Part shown: piece after piece, positions 17,788 to 25,188 of the stretch
How positions within the stretch are numbered: position 1 is the stretch's first letter
How the letters are laid out: each line of letters opens with the position of its first letter
Notes under the pieces: model-generated
Database searches by the model: none
What the model was told of the DNA's origin: nothing
The model's input: only the letters and a program-made list of their open reading frames with translations
Origin: an uncultured Ruminococcus sp.
GTDB taxonomy: Bacteria; Bacillota; Clostridia; Oscillospirales; Acutalibacteraceae
Direction: 5' to 3'
Assembly: GCA_902764235.1 (NCBI GenBank)
Contig: CACWVH010000044.1
Span: 1 to 37,541 of the forward strand
Length of the DNA stretch: 37,541 nucleotides
Position numbers and translations under genes: made by a program

Positions 17788-19086
17788 TTACCCTTTCTTT
17801 TTCGGGATCATTATTGTCACAACCGTGCCCTTCCCCGGCTGACTTTCTATCGAAAGACTGCCGCTGCACATAACCTCAAGACGTTTTGATGTGTTTCTGA
17901 TCCCTGTATGAGAGCCGTCCTGATCGTCAGTGCCTGCCATATGTGCATCAAAGCCTGCACCGTTGTCCTCAATCGTTATGATATGGTTTTTTTCATCAGC
18001 ACCTGAGCTTATCCTGATAATCCCGTTTTCGATCCTGCTTGCCCTCAGACCATGCTTGATGGCGTTTTCAACAGTAGTCTGCACAGCAAAGGGAGGGATC
18101 TCAAAATCGGTGTCGGTTATGTCATATTCAACGGAAATGCTTTTTCCGAAGCGCTTTTGTTCCAGAAATATATAATGCCTGACAAGCTCAAGCTCTTTAG
18201 TGACCGGAATACATTCAGGCTCGTTGAAAAAATCAGTGGAGCTGCGCAGATAGCCGGAAAATTCGTTGATGGTCTCAATAGCTTCTTCAGGAGCTTTCAT
18301 GCAAAGATGACGGATGAGAGAAAGACTGTTGAAAATGAAATGCGGCTGAATCTGCTGATTGATAAGAAGAAGCTTTTCTTCCGCAAGCTGTTTTTCCTTT
18401 TCAACATTATATTCCATGTAGCTATGAATATAGCTGATGAAAAACAGCATGGCAGAGATCACAAGCGAAAGATAGATATATGATATTCCGTAGAAAAAAA
18501 TCTGAGCGATAGCAGCGATAAAAATAAGCATCATTGATGCAAGATATGTTATTTTTTCTGATTTGTTGATGTATTTTAAGGAGCTGATGTTTGCGGCAAA
18601 GGAAATAACAAGCCCCAGACATGCAATGACAGCAGGAAGATAAGCATATGTAAGTCTGTAATAAATGTTGTTTTCGTCAAAGGAATACAGGAACGGATAA
18701 AAAATATTGACGGTTATCAGAATAATACCGGTAATGCTGAGTCCCCATTCGATATACAGCCATGCAGCATCTTTATATCCGGAGTTTTTGCTGACTATAT
18801 AAGAAAGGTATTCTGCAACAAGAGGGATAAGCAGAAATGCAAAAAAGAAGGCTGAATAATTTGTGACTCTGACCAGGTAGAAGCCCTCCGGTGTATCATC
18901 GCCCCTGAAGAACCATGCAAGTGAATCATTCAGCATAAGCTCCATGGCACAGAACATCAGAGCAATAAGCTTTCGGGTGCGTACTGAGTCAAAATGCTTG
19001 ATAATGATGCTTACAACAATGAAAACAGTACAGAACAAAGCACCCCATATCTCTGTTGAGCAGTGTAAATATTGTAATGGAGTCAT
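17788..19086 (-). CDS. Sensor histidine kinase (LytS/YesM-type His_kinase domain)
   Basis: 432 aa. About seven membrane segments fill the first 215 residues, with no large extracellular domain, so it may sense a membrane or small lipophilic signal. A short coiled linker leads to the phosphoacceptor motif QQIQPHFIFNSLSLI, then a GHKL ATPase with ENAIKHGL, EDNGAGFD and GIRNTSKRL. The start at 19086 is preferred because a longer reading would begin upstream of its promoter. First gene of the two-gene operon with the response regulator. Confidence 0.85.
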   Translation of the reverse strand: MTPLQYLHCSTEIWGALFCTVFIVVSIIIKHFDSVRTRKLIALMFCAMELMLNDSLAWFFRGDDTPEGFYLVRVTNYSAFFFAFLLIPLVAEYLSYIVSKNSGYKDAAWLYIEWGLSITGIILITVNIFYPFLYSFDENNIYYRLTYAYLPAVIACLGLVISFAANISSLKYINKSEKITYLASMMLIFIAAIAQIFFYGISYIYLSLVISAMLFFISYIHSYMEYNVEKEKQLAEEKLLLINQQIQPHFIFNSLSLIRHLCMKAPEEAIETINEFSGYLRSSTDFFNEPECIPVTKELELVRHYIFLEQKRFGKSISVEYDITDTDFEIPPFAVQTTVENAIKHGLRASRIENGIIRISSGADEKNHIITIEDNGAGFDAHMAGTDDQDGSHTGIRNTSKRLEVMCSGSLSIESQPGKGTVVTIMIPKKKG

Positions 19087-19129
19087 GGATGTATCATACC
19101 TTCTTTCACAAAAAATCCTGATAATATTC

Positions 19130-19158
19130 ATTATACACCATAGAAAATGAGAGGTAAA
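19130..19158 (-). promoter_or_regulatory. Promoter of the kinase-regulator operon
   Basis: On the minus strand, TTTACC (19158-19153), a 17-bp spacer and TATAAT (19135-19130), about 45 nt before the chosen start. Confidence 0.6.
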
Positions 19159-19179
19159 TATTTTTTTGAAAAAGCCGTC

Positions 19180-19535
19180 GCCGGCGTGCCGCCGGTGTCG
19201 CGACGCGCTATCGCTCCGCATACGCTGCGCTCTGGGTTCAGGACTTCCGCTTTTATTCCCGCGACTCTGATTTCATCTGACCAATACTTTCGTGTCGGCT
19301 AATTATAGTTTTCTAAAAACTCCCAAAAATAATTTACACGAACTGCCGGCGTGCCGCCGGTGTCGCGACGCGCTATCGCTCCGCATACGCTGCGCTCTGG
19401 GTTCAGGACTTCCGATACGCTGCGCTCTGGGTTCAGGACTTCCGCTTTTATTCCCGCAACTCTGATTTCTTCTGACCGATACTTTCGTGTCAGCTGATTA
19501 TAGTTTCTTCAAAACTCCGGGATATATGTTACACA
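19180..19535. repeat. Repeat R2, tandem duplication with inner 30-bp tandem
   Basis: Two copies about 165 bp apart (from 19180 and 19345) share the block 'gccggcgtgccgccggtgtc' and the following stretch to the 'cagctgattatagtttt' end. In the second copy a 30-bp unit ending 'ggttcaggacttccg' is exactly repeated at 19385-19414 and 19415-19444. Parts match 2905-3075 in reverse. No gene is seen. Confidence 0.75.
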
Positions 19536-19564
19536 AACCTAAAAAAGTCTTTAAATACTGTATT

Positions 19565-19594
19565 TTGTCACTCTTTTGTCCCCTGTGCTATGAT
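19565..19594 (+). promoter_or_regulatory. Promoter of the predicted non-coding RNA
   Basis: TTGTCA (19565-19570), an 18-bp spacer and TATGAT (19589-19594); start of RNA expected near 19602. Confidence 0.55.
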
Positions 19595-19601
19595 AGAATG
19601 T

Positions 19602-19859
19602 AAATGGGAAAGATTAAAAATATTTGTTTTTGAGGAACACTTGATGTTGTGCTGAGGGTAATTATGTACCGTCAGCAAAAGCATCAGTGTTTCCTCAGAC
19701 CCCATTCATACACAATGCAAATTGCTTTCCCTGAGGCTTCATGTGATCTTTCGGCATATTGTTCTGAAAGATCCGACGAAGCTGAAAAGCCTTCCGAAAA
19801 GGATAATATACCCAGATCATACCGCTTGCTCCCCCAGGCAGGCGGTATATTCCTTTTTT
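19602..19859 (+). ncRNA. Candidate structured non-coding RNA (about 258 nt)
   Basis: A promoter and a strong terminator frame a region without a credible ORF but with clear nested stems. TGAGGAACACTTGATG (19631-19646) pairs with 19682-19697. Inside it GCTGAGGGTA (19651-19660) pairs with TACCGTCAGC (19667-19676). A second domain has GCTTC/GAAGC (19736-19740 and 19778-19782) enclosing GATCTTTC/GAAAGATC (19745-19752 and 19766-19773). A small CCTT/AAGG hairpin precedes the terminator. I do not recognise the family; 6S RNA, raiA RNA or an unassigned sRNA are options. Confidence 0.5.
19819..19859 (+). terminator. Terminator of the candidate ncRNA
   Basis: ATACCGCTTGC pairs with GCAGGCGGTAT (11 bp, one T-G pair) around TCCCCCAG, then ATTCCTTTTTT. 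Confidence 0.75.
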
Positions 19860-19911
19860 GCCTGTACTGTCCTTCTGAATATAAGCGAAGAAGCTTAAAA
19901 GAGCTTTCTTG

Positions 19912-20000
19912 ACTTCGACAATATGTGTCAGTGGACAAGAGCGGAACGTAAGTGAAGCGTCCCCCCTGCGAAACTGACATCGGCGGCAGGAAATAAACTG
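19912..20000. repeat. Repeat R2 fragment
   Basis: The stretch from 'cttgacttcgacaatatgtg' through 'gcgaaactgacatcggcggc' matches 2965-3035 in direct orientation. It lies between the candidate ncRNA and the tRNA gene. Confidence 0.55.
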
Positions 20001-20061
20001 TATTGCAGTATTGACAAAAATAGAAATTCAGGGTATAATAATGAAGTTGAACGACATACAT

Positions 20062-20134
20062 GCTGGAATAACTCAGTTGGTAGAGTACCTCACTCGTAAT
20101 GAGGAAGTCGAGGGTTCAAGTCCCTTTTCCAGCT
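20062..20134 (+). tRNA. tRNA-Thr (anticodon CGT)
   Basis: 73 nt cloverleaf. The acceptor GCTGGAA pairs with TTCCAGC, D arm is ACTC...GAGT, anticodon stem CCTCA/TGAGG encloses CTCGTAA with anticodon CGT, and the T arm GAGGG/CCCTT holds TTCAAGT. Discriminator is T and CCA is not encoded. Its 3' 42 bases plus one base form the integration target of the two elements downstream. Confidence 0.93.
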
Positions 20135-20135
20135 C
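20093..20135 (+). other. attL of element A (tRNA 3' end)
   Basis: 43-bp sequence from CTCGTAATGAGGAAGTCGAG to CCAGCTC, identical at 29936-29978 and 34725-34767. This copy is part of the functional tRNA. Confidence 0.92.
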
Positions 20136-20150
20136 TTAAAAAACATAGAA

Positions 20151-20190
20151 AACAAGCGGCTTTCAGAGTTTCCGGAGCCGCTTGTTTTTT
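20151..20190 (+). terminator. Element-supplied terminator after tRNA-Thr
   Basis: AACAAGCGGCT pairs with AGCCGCTTGTT (11 bp perfect), then TTTTG. The tRNA's original terminator appears to be at 34776, now 14.6 kb away. Confidence 0.8.
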
Positions 20191-20203
20191 GTGAATATGT
20201 GAA

Positions 20204-20224
20204 TTTGGGGACAGTTTGGGGACA
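20204..20224 (+). repeat. Probable integrase A arm sites, left
   Basis: TTTGGGGACA occurs twice in tandem (20204-20213 and 20215-20224). The same motif recurs at the right end of element A (29799-29829) and I saw it nowhere else, as expected for arm-type binding sites of the tyrosine integrase. Confidence 0.6.
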
Positions 20225-20328
20225 CTTTCGGAAAAAATGCAGTATTTTATCTTCAATTTAGCAGTTCAGATCAAAGCAACAAATCAGAACGATGTCCGGA
20301 GATCAATTCTATACCAAACAATACAACA

Positions 20329-20366
20329 GCGGCATACTCCTGTTTTGGGAATGTGCCGCTGTTTTT
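20329..20366 (-). terminator. Terminator of the integrase A gene
   Basis: ACAGCGGCA pairs with TGCCGCTGT just after the integrase stop, with a T-rich flank on the + side (possible bidirectional use). Confidence 0.5.
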
Positions 20367-21563
20367 CTATGCTCTTTTCTGTTGTAGTGATGTAATAGTG
20401 TCGCCTAACGTGTCAGCTATTGTTTTATCAGCTTCCTGTATAGCGTGTACATATCTGTTTGTAGTACTGAGCTGTGAGTGACCCAAGCGGGCGGCGACCT
20501 GCTTTATATTTGCACCGTTAAGCAGTGAAAGTGTAGCCGATGTATGCCGCAGAGCATGAAGCTTTATATGCGGCAGCTTATGACGTTCAAGAAAATCACT
20601 GAATTGTTCTGTCGGTGTGTTCGGGTGCATGACAGAACCGTCTTTTTTTGTAAATATAAAATTATCCGCTATACCGTTCCATGCAGTTCCGAGAGTGAAT
20701 CTCTTTTCCGTTTGCTCAATTTGCAGCTGTCTGAGCAGATCAACACAGTATGCAGGAATAGCAACAACCCTGTTTTTGCCGCTTTTTGTGCTTTTGGTTT
20801 TGGCTTTTTCTCCGGTCAGCTGATACAGGCTTTTTGTTATGGATATTTTATAATTCTTATAATCAATATCACTCCATTTTAAGGAAGTTAATTCCCCTCG
20901 TCTGCAACCTGTTATTATAGCAAGATGTACCAATACTTGAAATTGCAGCGGCTCACTGTCAAGAGCTGAGAGCATAGCGGCAATTTGTTCTTTATCCATT
21001 ATGTCAGTTTTTTGTGTGCCGACAATGGAAGGGAGCTTTATTTTACCGCTGTCTGTCGGATTGGACGGGATCAGCTCAAGCCGATAAGCCGCAGACAATA
21101 CCGACTGCAAAACAGCATAATACCTTTTTACGCTTGCAGGCTTCAAAGCTCCGGTTTTACCGTCCTGCCGGTATTCACCGGATGAAAGCATATTTACAAA
21201 TTCCTGGACGTGTACCGGACGGATATCCTTAAGCTTTTTATGACCGAGTGCAGGAAGTATATACCTGTTTATTACCCTCTTGTATTCCTCTATCGTTGTA
21301 GGCTGTAATGCAAGTTTGGCACTCTCTAAATACTGAGGTATAAAGTCAGCTAATTTCAATCTGCCGTCTGCTGCTACCTCTCCATTCGATACCTTTTCTT
21401 CAAATTCAACAGCGGCTTTATTCAGAGCCTTTTCAAGCTGTTTATCCGTGTATTTTCTGTCAGGCTTCCATGTCATTGTACGCTTTATTCTCTTGCCGTT
21501 TACGTCAAATCCGCATGACACAACTATTCTGTAGCTGTCGCCCCGTTTTTCAATCGTTGCCAT
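20367..21563 (-). CDS. int: Tyrosine recombinase, integrase of element A
   Basis: 398 aa site-specific recombinase of the phage integrase family that recombines the tRNA-Thr att sites. An N-terminal arm-binding domain (1-65), a SAM-like core-binding domain (70-180) and a catalytic domain (185-398) are visible. Catalytic residues are R221 (TGCRRGE), H336-x2-R339 (HALRH), H362 and Y371 (TTNRYVH). The ATG at 21563 follows AGGTG. The gene reads toward attL. It shares family architecture with integrase B but is clearly diverged in sequence, despite using the same att core. Confidence 0.93.
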   Translation of the reverse strand: MATIEKRGDSYRIVVSCGFDVNGKRIKRTMTWKPDRKYTDKQLEKALNKAAVEFEEKVSNGEVAADGRLKLADFIPQYLESAKLALQPTTIEEYKRVINRYILPALGHKKLKDIRPVHVQEFVNMLSSGEYRQDGKTGALKPASVKRYYAVLQSVLSAAYRLELIPSNPTDSGKIKLPSIVGTQKTDIMDKEQIAAMLSALDSEPLQFQVLVHLAIITGCRRGELTSLKWSDIDYKNYKISITKSLYQLTGEKAKTKSTKSGKNRVVAIPAYCVDLLRQLQIEQTEKRFTLGTAWNGIADNFIFTKKDGSVMHPNTPTEQFSDFLERHKLPHIKLHALRHTSATLSLLNGANIKQVAARLGHSQLSTTNRYVHAIQEADKTIADTLGDTITSLQQKRA

Positions 21564-21662
21564 ACAAAACACCTGCTTTCAAAATTGATCTGTTAATTCT
21601 CATATGACACATTATTTGCCGCTTTTGAAGCTTTGTTCTATTCTAATTTGAAATATAATGTT

Positions 21663-22262
21663 CTAATCAGACTTTTTATTATTTTTGCAAAAACCTTTTA
21701 CAAAACCACCGAAAATCCGCTGTATCTCATATGAAATACCATATTCTATCTTTTCTTTCATTTCTTCATCCGAATAATCTCTAAATTTATAATCGTCATT
21801 ATTATTTTTCAAAGAAGAATATAAATACACCAGATCGAGCAAGTCTGTAAAATCCTCACATTTACCACTGCGAGAATACTCTGTAAAAAGATAATTAATA
21901 AAATCTATTGATAGTTTATTAAATCTATAATCACTTTCTTGATCTGTTTTACATTCTTTTACAAAATAGTGTAATAATTCAATGCTTTTTTCATGTAGTC
22001 CTGTAAATTCAGAAATAGCCTGTACTTCAATGTCTACCGTTTTGTTCTCAGTTCGTCCGAGCAAATAATCTGTCGTTGTTTCGAAGTATTGAGCTATAAC
22101 AATAAGCTGTTCTATATTAGGAGTTCTTTTTCCGTTCACGTAATAGCTTATTGTATTTTCAGTTACAGATAATACAGCAGCTAATTCTTTCTGTGTCTTT
22201 TTGCTGTCTGACAGTAATTTGTTAATACGCTCTCCAATTAATCTTCTTAAATCCTCATTCAT
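21663..22262 (-). CDS. XRE-family repressor of element A
   Basis: 199 aa. The N-terminal HTH_3 domain (8-65) contains TQKELAAVLSVTENTISYYVNGKRTP, and the remainder (about 75-199) is a helical domain of unknown type, probably for oligomerisation or signal sensing. There is no visible RecA-type autocleavage motif. It is transcribed divergently from the replication genes across palindromic ATAACA-N4-TGTTAT sites, so it is the likely CI/Stl-like lysogeny switch. Confidence 0.85.
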   Translation of the reverse strand: MNEDLRRLIGERINKLLSDSKKTQKELAAVLSVTENTISYYVNGKRTPNIEQLIVIAQYFETTTDYLLGRTENKTVDIEVQAISEFTGLHEKSIELLHYFVKECKTDQESDYRFNKLSIDFINYLFTEYSRSGKCEDFTDLLDLVYLYSSLKNNNDDYKFRDYSDEEMKEKIEYGISYEIQRIFGGFVKGFCKNNKKSD

Positions 22263-22276
22263 ACCATCAACCCTTT

Positions 22277-22347
22277 ATAACAAAAATGTTATTATCATAA
22301 AACTATATAACATTTTTGTTGACTTGTTATTGTTGTTATGCTATAAT
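22277..22347 (+). promoter_or_regulatory. Divergent control region of element A
   Basis: Two operator-like palindromes: ATAACA AAAA TGTTAT (22277-22292) and ATAACA TTTT TGTTGA (22307-22322). The second overlaps the -35 of a near-consensus rightward promoter: TTGACT (22319-22324), 17-bp spacer, TATAAT (22342-22347). Repression of the early genes by the XRE protein is inferred. Confidence 0.7.
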
Positions 22348-22408
22348 ATAATCATAGCAAAAAAGTTATGATTAGTCAACAACAATTTTTATGAAAGGAT
22401 GAATTTTA

Positions 22409-22585
22409 ATGAATAACACAGAGATTAGAGCCAGGGCAAAAAGCTGCGGTGTAAAGCTTTGGGAAATCGCCGAATGTATGGGAATTGCAGATCATACATT
22501 CAGCCGCAAGCTACGCAAGGAACTGCCGGAAGAAGAAAAAAGCCGTATCCTGTCCATCATTGACAAACTCAGTAATCAAAAATAA
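22409..22585 (+). CDS. Tiny helix-turn-helix protein of element A
   Basis: 58 aa, first gene of the rightward operon, start preceded by AAAGGATG. The sequence contains LWEIAECMGIADHTFSRKLR, an HTH-like pattern, and matches the 62-aa protein at the same place in element B (FWQVAAEIGLNDGNFSRMLR). Probably a Cro/AlpA-like DNA-binding regulator. Confidence 0.75.
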   Translation: MNNTEIRARAKSCGVKLWEIAECMGIADHTFSRKLRKELPEEEKSRILSIIDKLSNQK

Positions 22586-22603
22586 AAACAGCATAAAAAA
22601 GCA

Positions 22604-22632
22604 CCGTCTGACCTGTGGGGCAGATCAGACGG
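22604..22632 (+). terminator. Hairpin after the tiny HTH gene
   Basis: CCGTCTGA pairs perfectly with TCAGACGG; no long T run follows, so it may attenuate rather than terminate. Confidence 0.4.
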
Positions 22633-22738
22633 CAAACAAAGCACGAATACAAAAACAACAGCAAAGCTACTGTATAAATGCTTTATTCTATAATAGCACA
22701 ACAACGGCAATATGTAAATGAAAATGAGGTGTAATTTT

Positions 22739-23059
22739 ATGGAGATCGAAAAGTACACAATTCCCCGTGTTATAGGAGTAAAACAAGCGGCTGCTGAGTT
22801 CGGTATAGCCGAATACGCTTTAAGAACATGGATAAAGTCCGGGCAGCTCCCGGTGATACATTGCGGACGGAAACATCTGATAAACTGCACTGTACTCAGC
22901 CGCTTCCTGTCGGGTGAGTTCATGGAGAACACCAGAGAACCGGAACAGGTGCAGCCTGCCGCTGTAGGTGCAGACGGTGTAATATACACAAAAGTATCTG
23001 CAAAAACAGAAAGGACCCGCAGCGGCAAAGTTTACAAAGTTATGCCGGCGATCAGATAA
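22739..23059 (+). CDS. Excisionase/MerR-like DNA-binding protein
   Basis: 106 aa. The first 60 residues (YTIPRVIGVKQAAAEFGIAE, then RTWIKSGQLPVIHCGRKHLIN) form a winged-helix HTH_17-type domain as in excisionases. The C-terminal tail is Thr/Glu-rich and ends in a basic stretch. ATG 22739 follows GAGGTG. The equivalent in element B is 65 aa and lacks the tail. Likely directionality factor (Xis) or activator. Confidence 0.78.
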   Translation: MEIEKYTIPRVIGVKQAAAEFGIAEYALRTWIKSGQLPVIHCGRKHLINCTVLSRFLSGEFMENTREPEQVQPAAVGADGVIYTKVSAKTERTRSGKVYKVMPAIR

Positions 23060-23071
23060 GGCGGTGACGGT

Positions 23072-23401
23072 ATGAAAGATTACTTTAACGGCGGTACAGC
23101 GTACTACTTTGAAACACCCCCTTACTGTGATATCCTCGCTGCCATTGGTGACGGAGCAGAGAACGCCCGGCATAAATCAGAGCTGATCAGGCTTACAGGT
23201 ATGCAGGATAGGGAGCTGAGAAAAACAATTGAATTTCTCCGCAGACATGGAGTTGTTATAATATCTGATAGTCACGGATATTATTTCCCGTCAAATGAAA
23301 GGGAGCTTGCAGCGTATGTACACCAGGAAGAAAAAAGAGCTAAAAGCGTGTTTGGCACTCTAAGATATGCAAGACAGCTTTTGAAGAAATTTCAATCTTA
23401 A
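23072..23401 (+). CDS. Conserved winged-helix-like protein of element A
   Basis: 109 aa. Residues about 15-75 (AAIGDGAENARHKSELIRLT, LRKTIEFLRRHGVVIISDSHGYYFP) read as a winged helix with a beta-hairpin 'wing'. The element B protein at 32610 matches it through this core. Such small phage proteins often precede replication genes, but the function is not established. AAGGCGGTG before the start. Confidence 0.75.
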   Translation: MKDYFNGGTAYYFETPPYCDILAAIGDGAENARHKSELIRLTGMQDRELRKTIEFLRRHGVVIISDSHGYYFPSNERELAAYVHQEEKRAKSVFGTLRYARQLLKKFQS

Positions 23402-23464
23402 TGATATACCGCTGCCAGAATTTCAACAGATGGCAGCGGCAATTAAATATAAACGGAGGTAAAT

Positions 23465-24265
23465 ATGCCAAGTGTTAAAAAATACTATTGGTTGAAACTA
23501 AAAGAAGATTTTTTTAATCAAAAATATGTAAAAGCATTGAGGAAGCTTCCAGATGGTGATAGTCTGACAATTATTTATTTAAAAATGCAGCTTATGACCT
23601 TAAATACTTCCGGAATACTTGTTTTTGATCATATTATGCCGAATTGCGAAGCTGAAATTGCTTTATTACTGGACGAGGATGAAAACAAAGTTAAATTTGC
23701 TATAGAAGCATTAATAAAAATGGGGATAATCGAAAGACTTGATAACAATGACCTGTATTTATTGGCTATGTCTGAGTTAATAGGCTATGAAAGTGATTCG
23801 GCGGAACGTGTAAGAAAATTCAGAGAAAGAAAAAGAGCGTTACAATGTAACGAAAATGTAACGACAGAGAAAGAGATAGAGAAAGATATAGAGAAAGATA
23901 TAGAGATAGATATAGAGAATAATATGTCGGTTGACACCGACACGCAGGCGCAAATTGATTATAAAAAAATCGTTTCTTTATTCAATGAAATCTGTATGTC
24001 ACTGCCAAAAGTTAAAAATCTTTCTGAAAACAGAAAGCGAAATATAAAAAATGCAAGTAAAAAATTAAACGGTGATTTTGAAATTTTTTTCAAAAAAGTT
24101 GAAAGTTCCGACTTTCTGACAGGAAGAAAAGGGACATGGAGCGGCTGCAGCTTCGACTGGATCATGAAACCTCAGAACCTTATCAAGATCATTGAAGGTA
24201 ACTATGATAATAAAGAGCAACAGGGATATCATATAAACTATGCGGAAGGATTGGAGTACCTATGA
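23465..24265 (+). CDS. Phage-type replisome organizer
   Basis: 266 aa. The N-terminal domain (1-125: KKYYWLKLKEDFFNQKYVKALRKL and following) is the 'phage replisome organizer N-terminal' winged-helix fold. A linker of Glu/Lys/Asp/Ile repeats (about 137-155) is encoded by a tandem purine-rich repeat, and the C-terminus has a DnaD-like SFDWIMKPQNLIKIIEGNY. These proteins bind the element origin and recruit the helicase loader. The stop overlaps the next gene, a DnaC-like loader, by 4 nt (ATGA). Confidence 0.87.
   Translation: MPSVKKYYWLKLKEDFFNQKYVKALRKLPDGDSLTIIYLKMQLMTLNTSGILVFDHIMPNCEAEIALLLDEDENKVKFAIEALIKMGIIERLDNNDLYLLAMSELIGYESDSAERVRKFRERKRALQCNENVTTEKEIEKDIEKDIEIDIENNMSVDTDTQAQIDYKKIVSLFNEICMSLPKVKNLSENRKRNIKNASKKLNGDFEIFFKKVESSDFLTGRKGTWSGCSFDWIMKPQNLIKIIEGNYDNKEQQGYHINYAEGLEYL
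23868..23925 (+). repeat. Tandem purine-rich repeat inside the replisome organizer
   Basis: Repeats of 'gagaaagatata' and variants, about 12 bp each, code for the EKDIEKDIEIDIE linker. In related phages the origin often lies within this gene, so these may be origin iterons as well as coding sequence. Confidence 0.45.
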
Positions 24266-25110
24266 GTATACTTAATAAACTTATCGAAGAAGCCGCCAAA
24301 AGAGCGGAATGTATAAAAAAGGACGGCGACTATGTAACCCCTGATACAGGACTGCTTCATTGTGGTGTATGTAATGAGCCTAAACAGCAGATTGTTAAAC
24401 CCAACTTTCGTGATCCGTTCCTTGCTTTTCGTGAGTGCCGTTGTCAGCGTGAAGAAAGCCAAAAGGAACGGGAAGAGCTTGAACAATATGACAAAGAACA
24501 GCGGCAAAAGAAGCTGAAAAGTAAAGGTATTAAAACCGAAGCTTTCAAAAGCTTTACATTCGACAGTGACGATAAACGGAATATTGAAGTATCAAAGCTG
24601 TGCTGTAACTATATCCGACACTGGGACGAAATGGAAAAGGTATGCGGCGGTCTGCTGTTTTATGGAGATGTTGGCGGCGGTAAGTCGTTTTATGCCGGAT
24701 GTATAGCAAATGCACTGATAAAGAGAGATGTTCCCGTTCTTTTTACAAGCCTGAGAGATTTGGTAGATAACAGACAGGCGGCAAAGTTCAAGGGCGAGGA
24801 ATTGATTGATCTGCATGAATACAGGCTTTTTGTACTTGACGATATCGGAGCGGAAAAATTAAACAGATCGGATATTGATACTGCTTTCTCAGTTATTGAT
24901 GATATTTATTTGCTGAAAAAGCCGCTTATTGTTACTACAAACCTTACTATCTCGCAGCTCACCAAACCCACTAATCAGGAACTGGCAAGAATATACAGCC
25001 GTATTGTTGAACGATGCCCAAAGCCGGTATATGTTGACAATTCACGATACAACAGAACGACAGCGGCAGCCGAAAAGCGTAACCGGATAGATGATATATT
25101 AAGTCACTGA
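24262..25110 (+). CDS. DnaC-like helicase loader ATPase
   Basis: 282 aa. The N-terminal part has a CxxC...CRC metal site (about 34-60), a helical linker follows, and an AAA+ domain has Walker A GDVGGGKS (about 134-141) and Walker B LFVLDDIG (about 190). The arginine-finger region (ARIYSRIVERC) is present. It should load the host replicative helicase onto the origin opened by the upstream organizer. Element B has no counterpart. Confidence 0.88.
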   Translation: MSILNKLIEEAAKRAECIKKDGDYVTPDTGLLHCGVCNEPKQQIVKPNFRDPFLAFRECRCQREESQKEREELEQYDKEQRQKKLKSKGIKTEAFKSFTFDSDDKRNIEVSKLCCNYIRHWDEMEKVCGGLLFYGDVGGGKSFYAGCIANALIKRDVPVLFTSLRDLVDNRQAAKFKGEELIDLHEYRLFVLDDIGAEKLNRSDIDTAFSVIDDIYLLKKPLIVTTNLTISQLTKPTNQELARIYSRIVERCPKPVYVDNSRYNRTTAAAEKRNRIDDILSH

Positions 25111-25117
25111 CAAAAGA

Positions 25118-25183
25118 GCCGCCCCACTATTACAGCAGAACAGCCCTGACCTCAGCATTATTTTATCATGGGAGAGGGGCGGC
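25118..25183 (+). promoter_or_regulatory. Possible SD-sequestering stem before the sigma gene
   Basis: GCCGCCCC (25118-25125) is fully complementary to GGGGCGGC (25176-25183), which overlaps the ribosome-binding purine run before the start at 25189. The loop is about 50 nt. Confidence 0.4.
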
Positions 25184-25188
25184 GGTCA

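Noticed and set aside
19649-19912. 87-codon plus-strand frame in the candidate ncRNA region
   Set aside because: It runs through the stems and the terminator, lacks a ribosome site and shows no protein-like composition.
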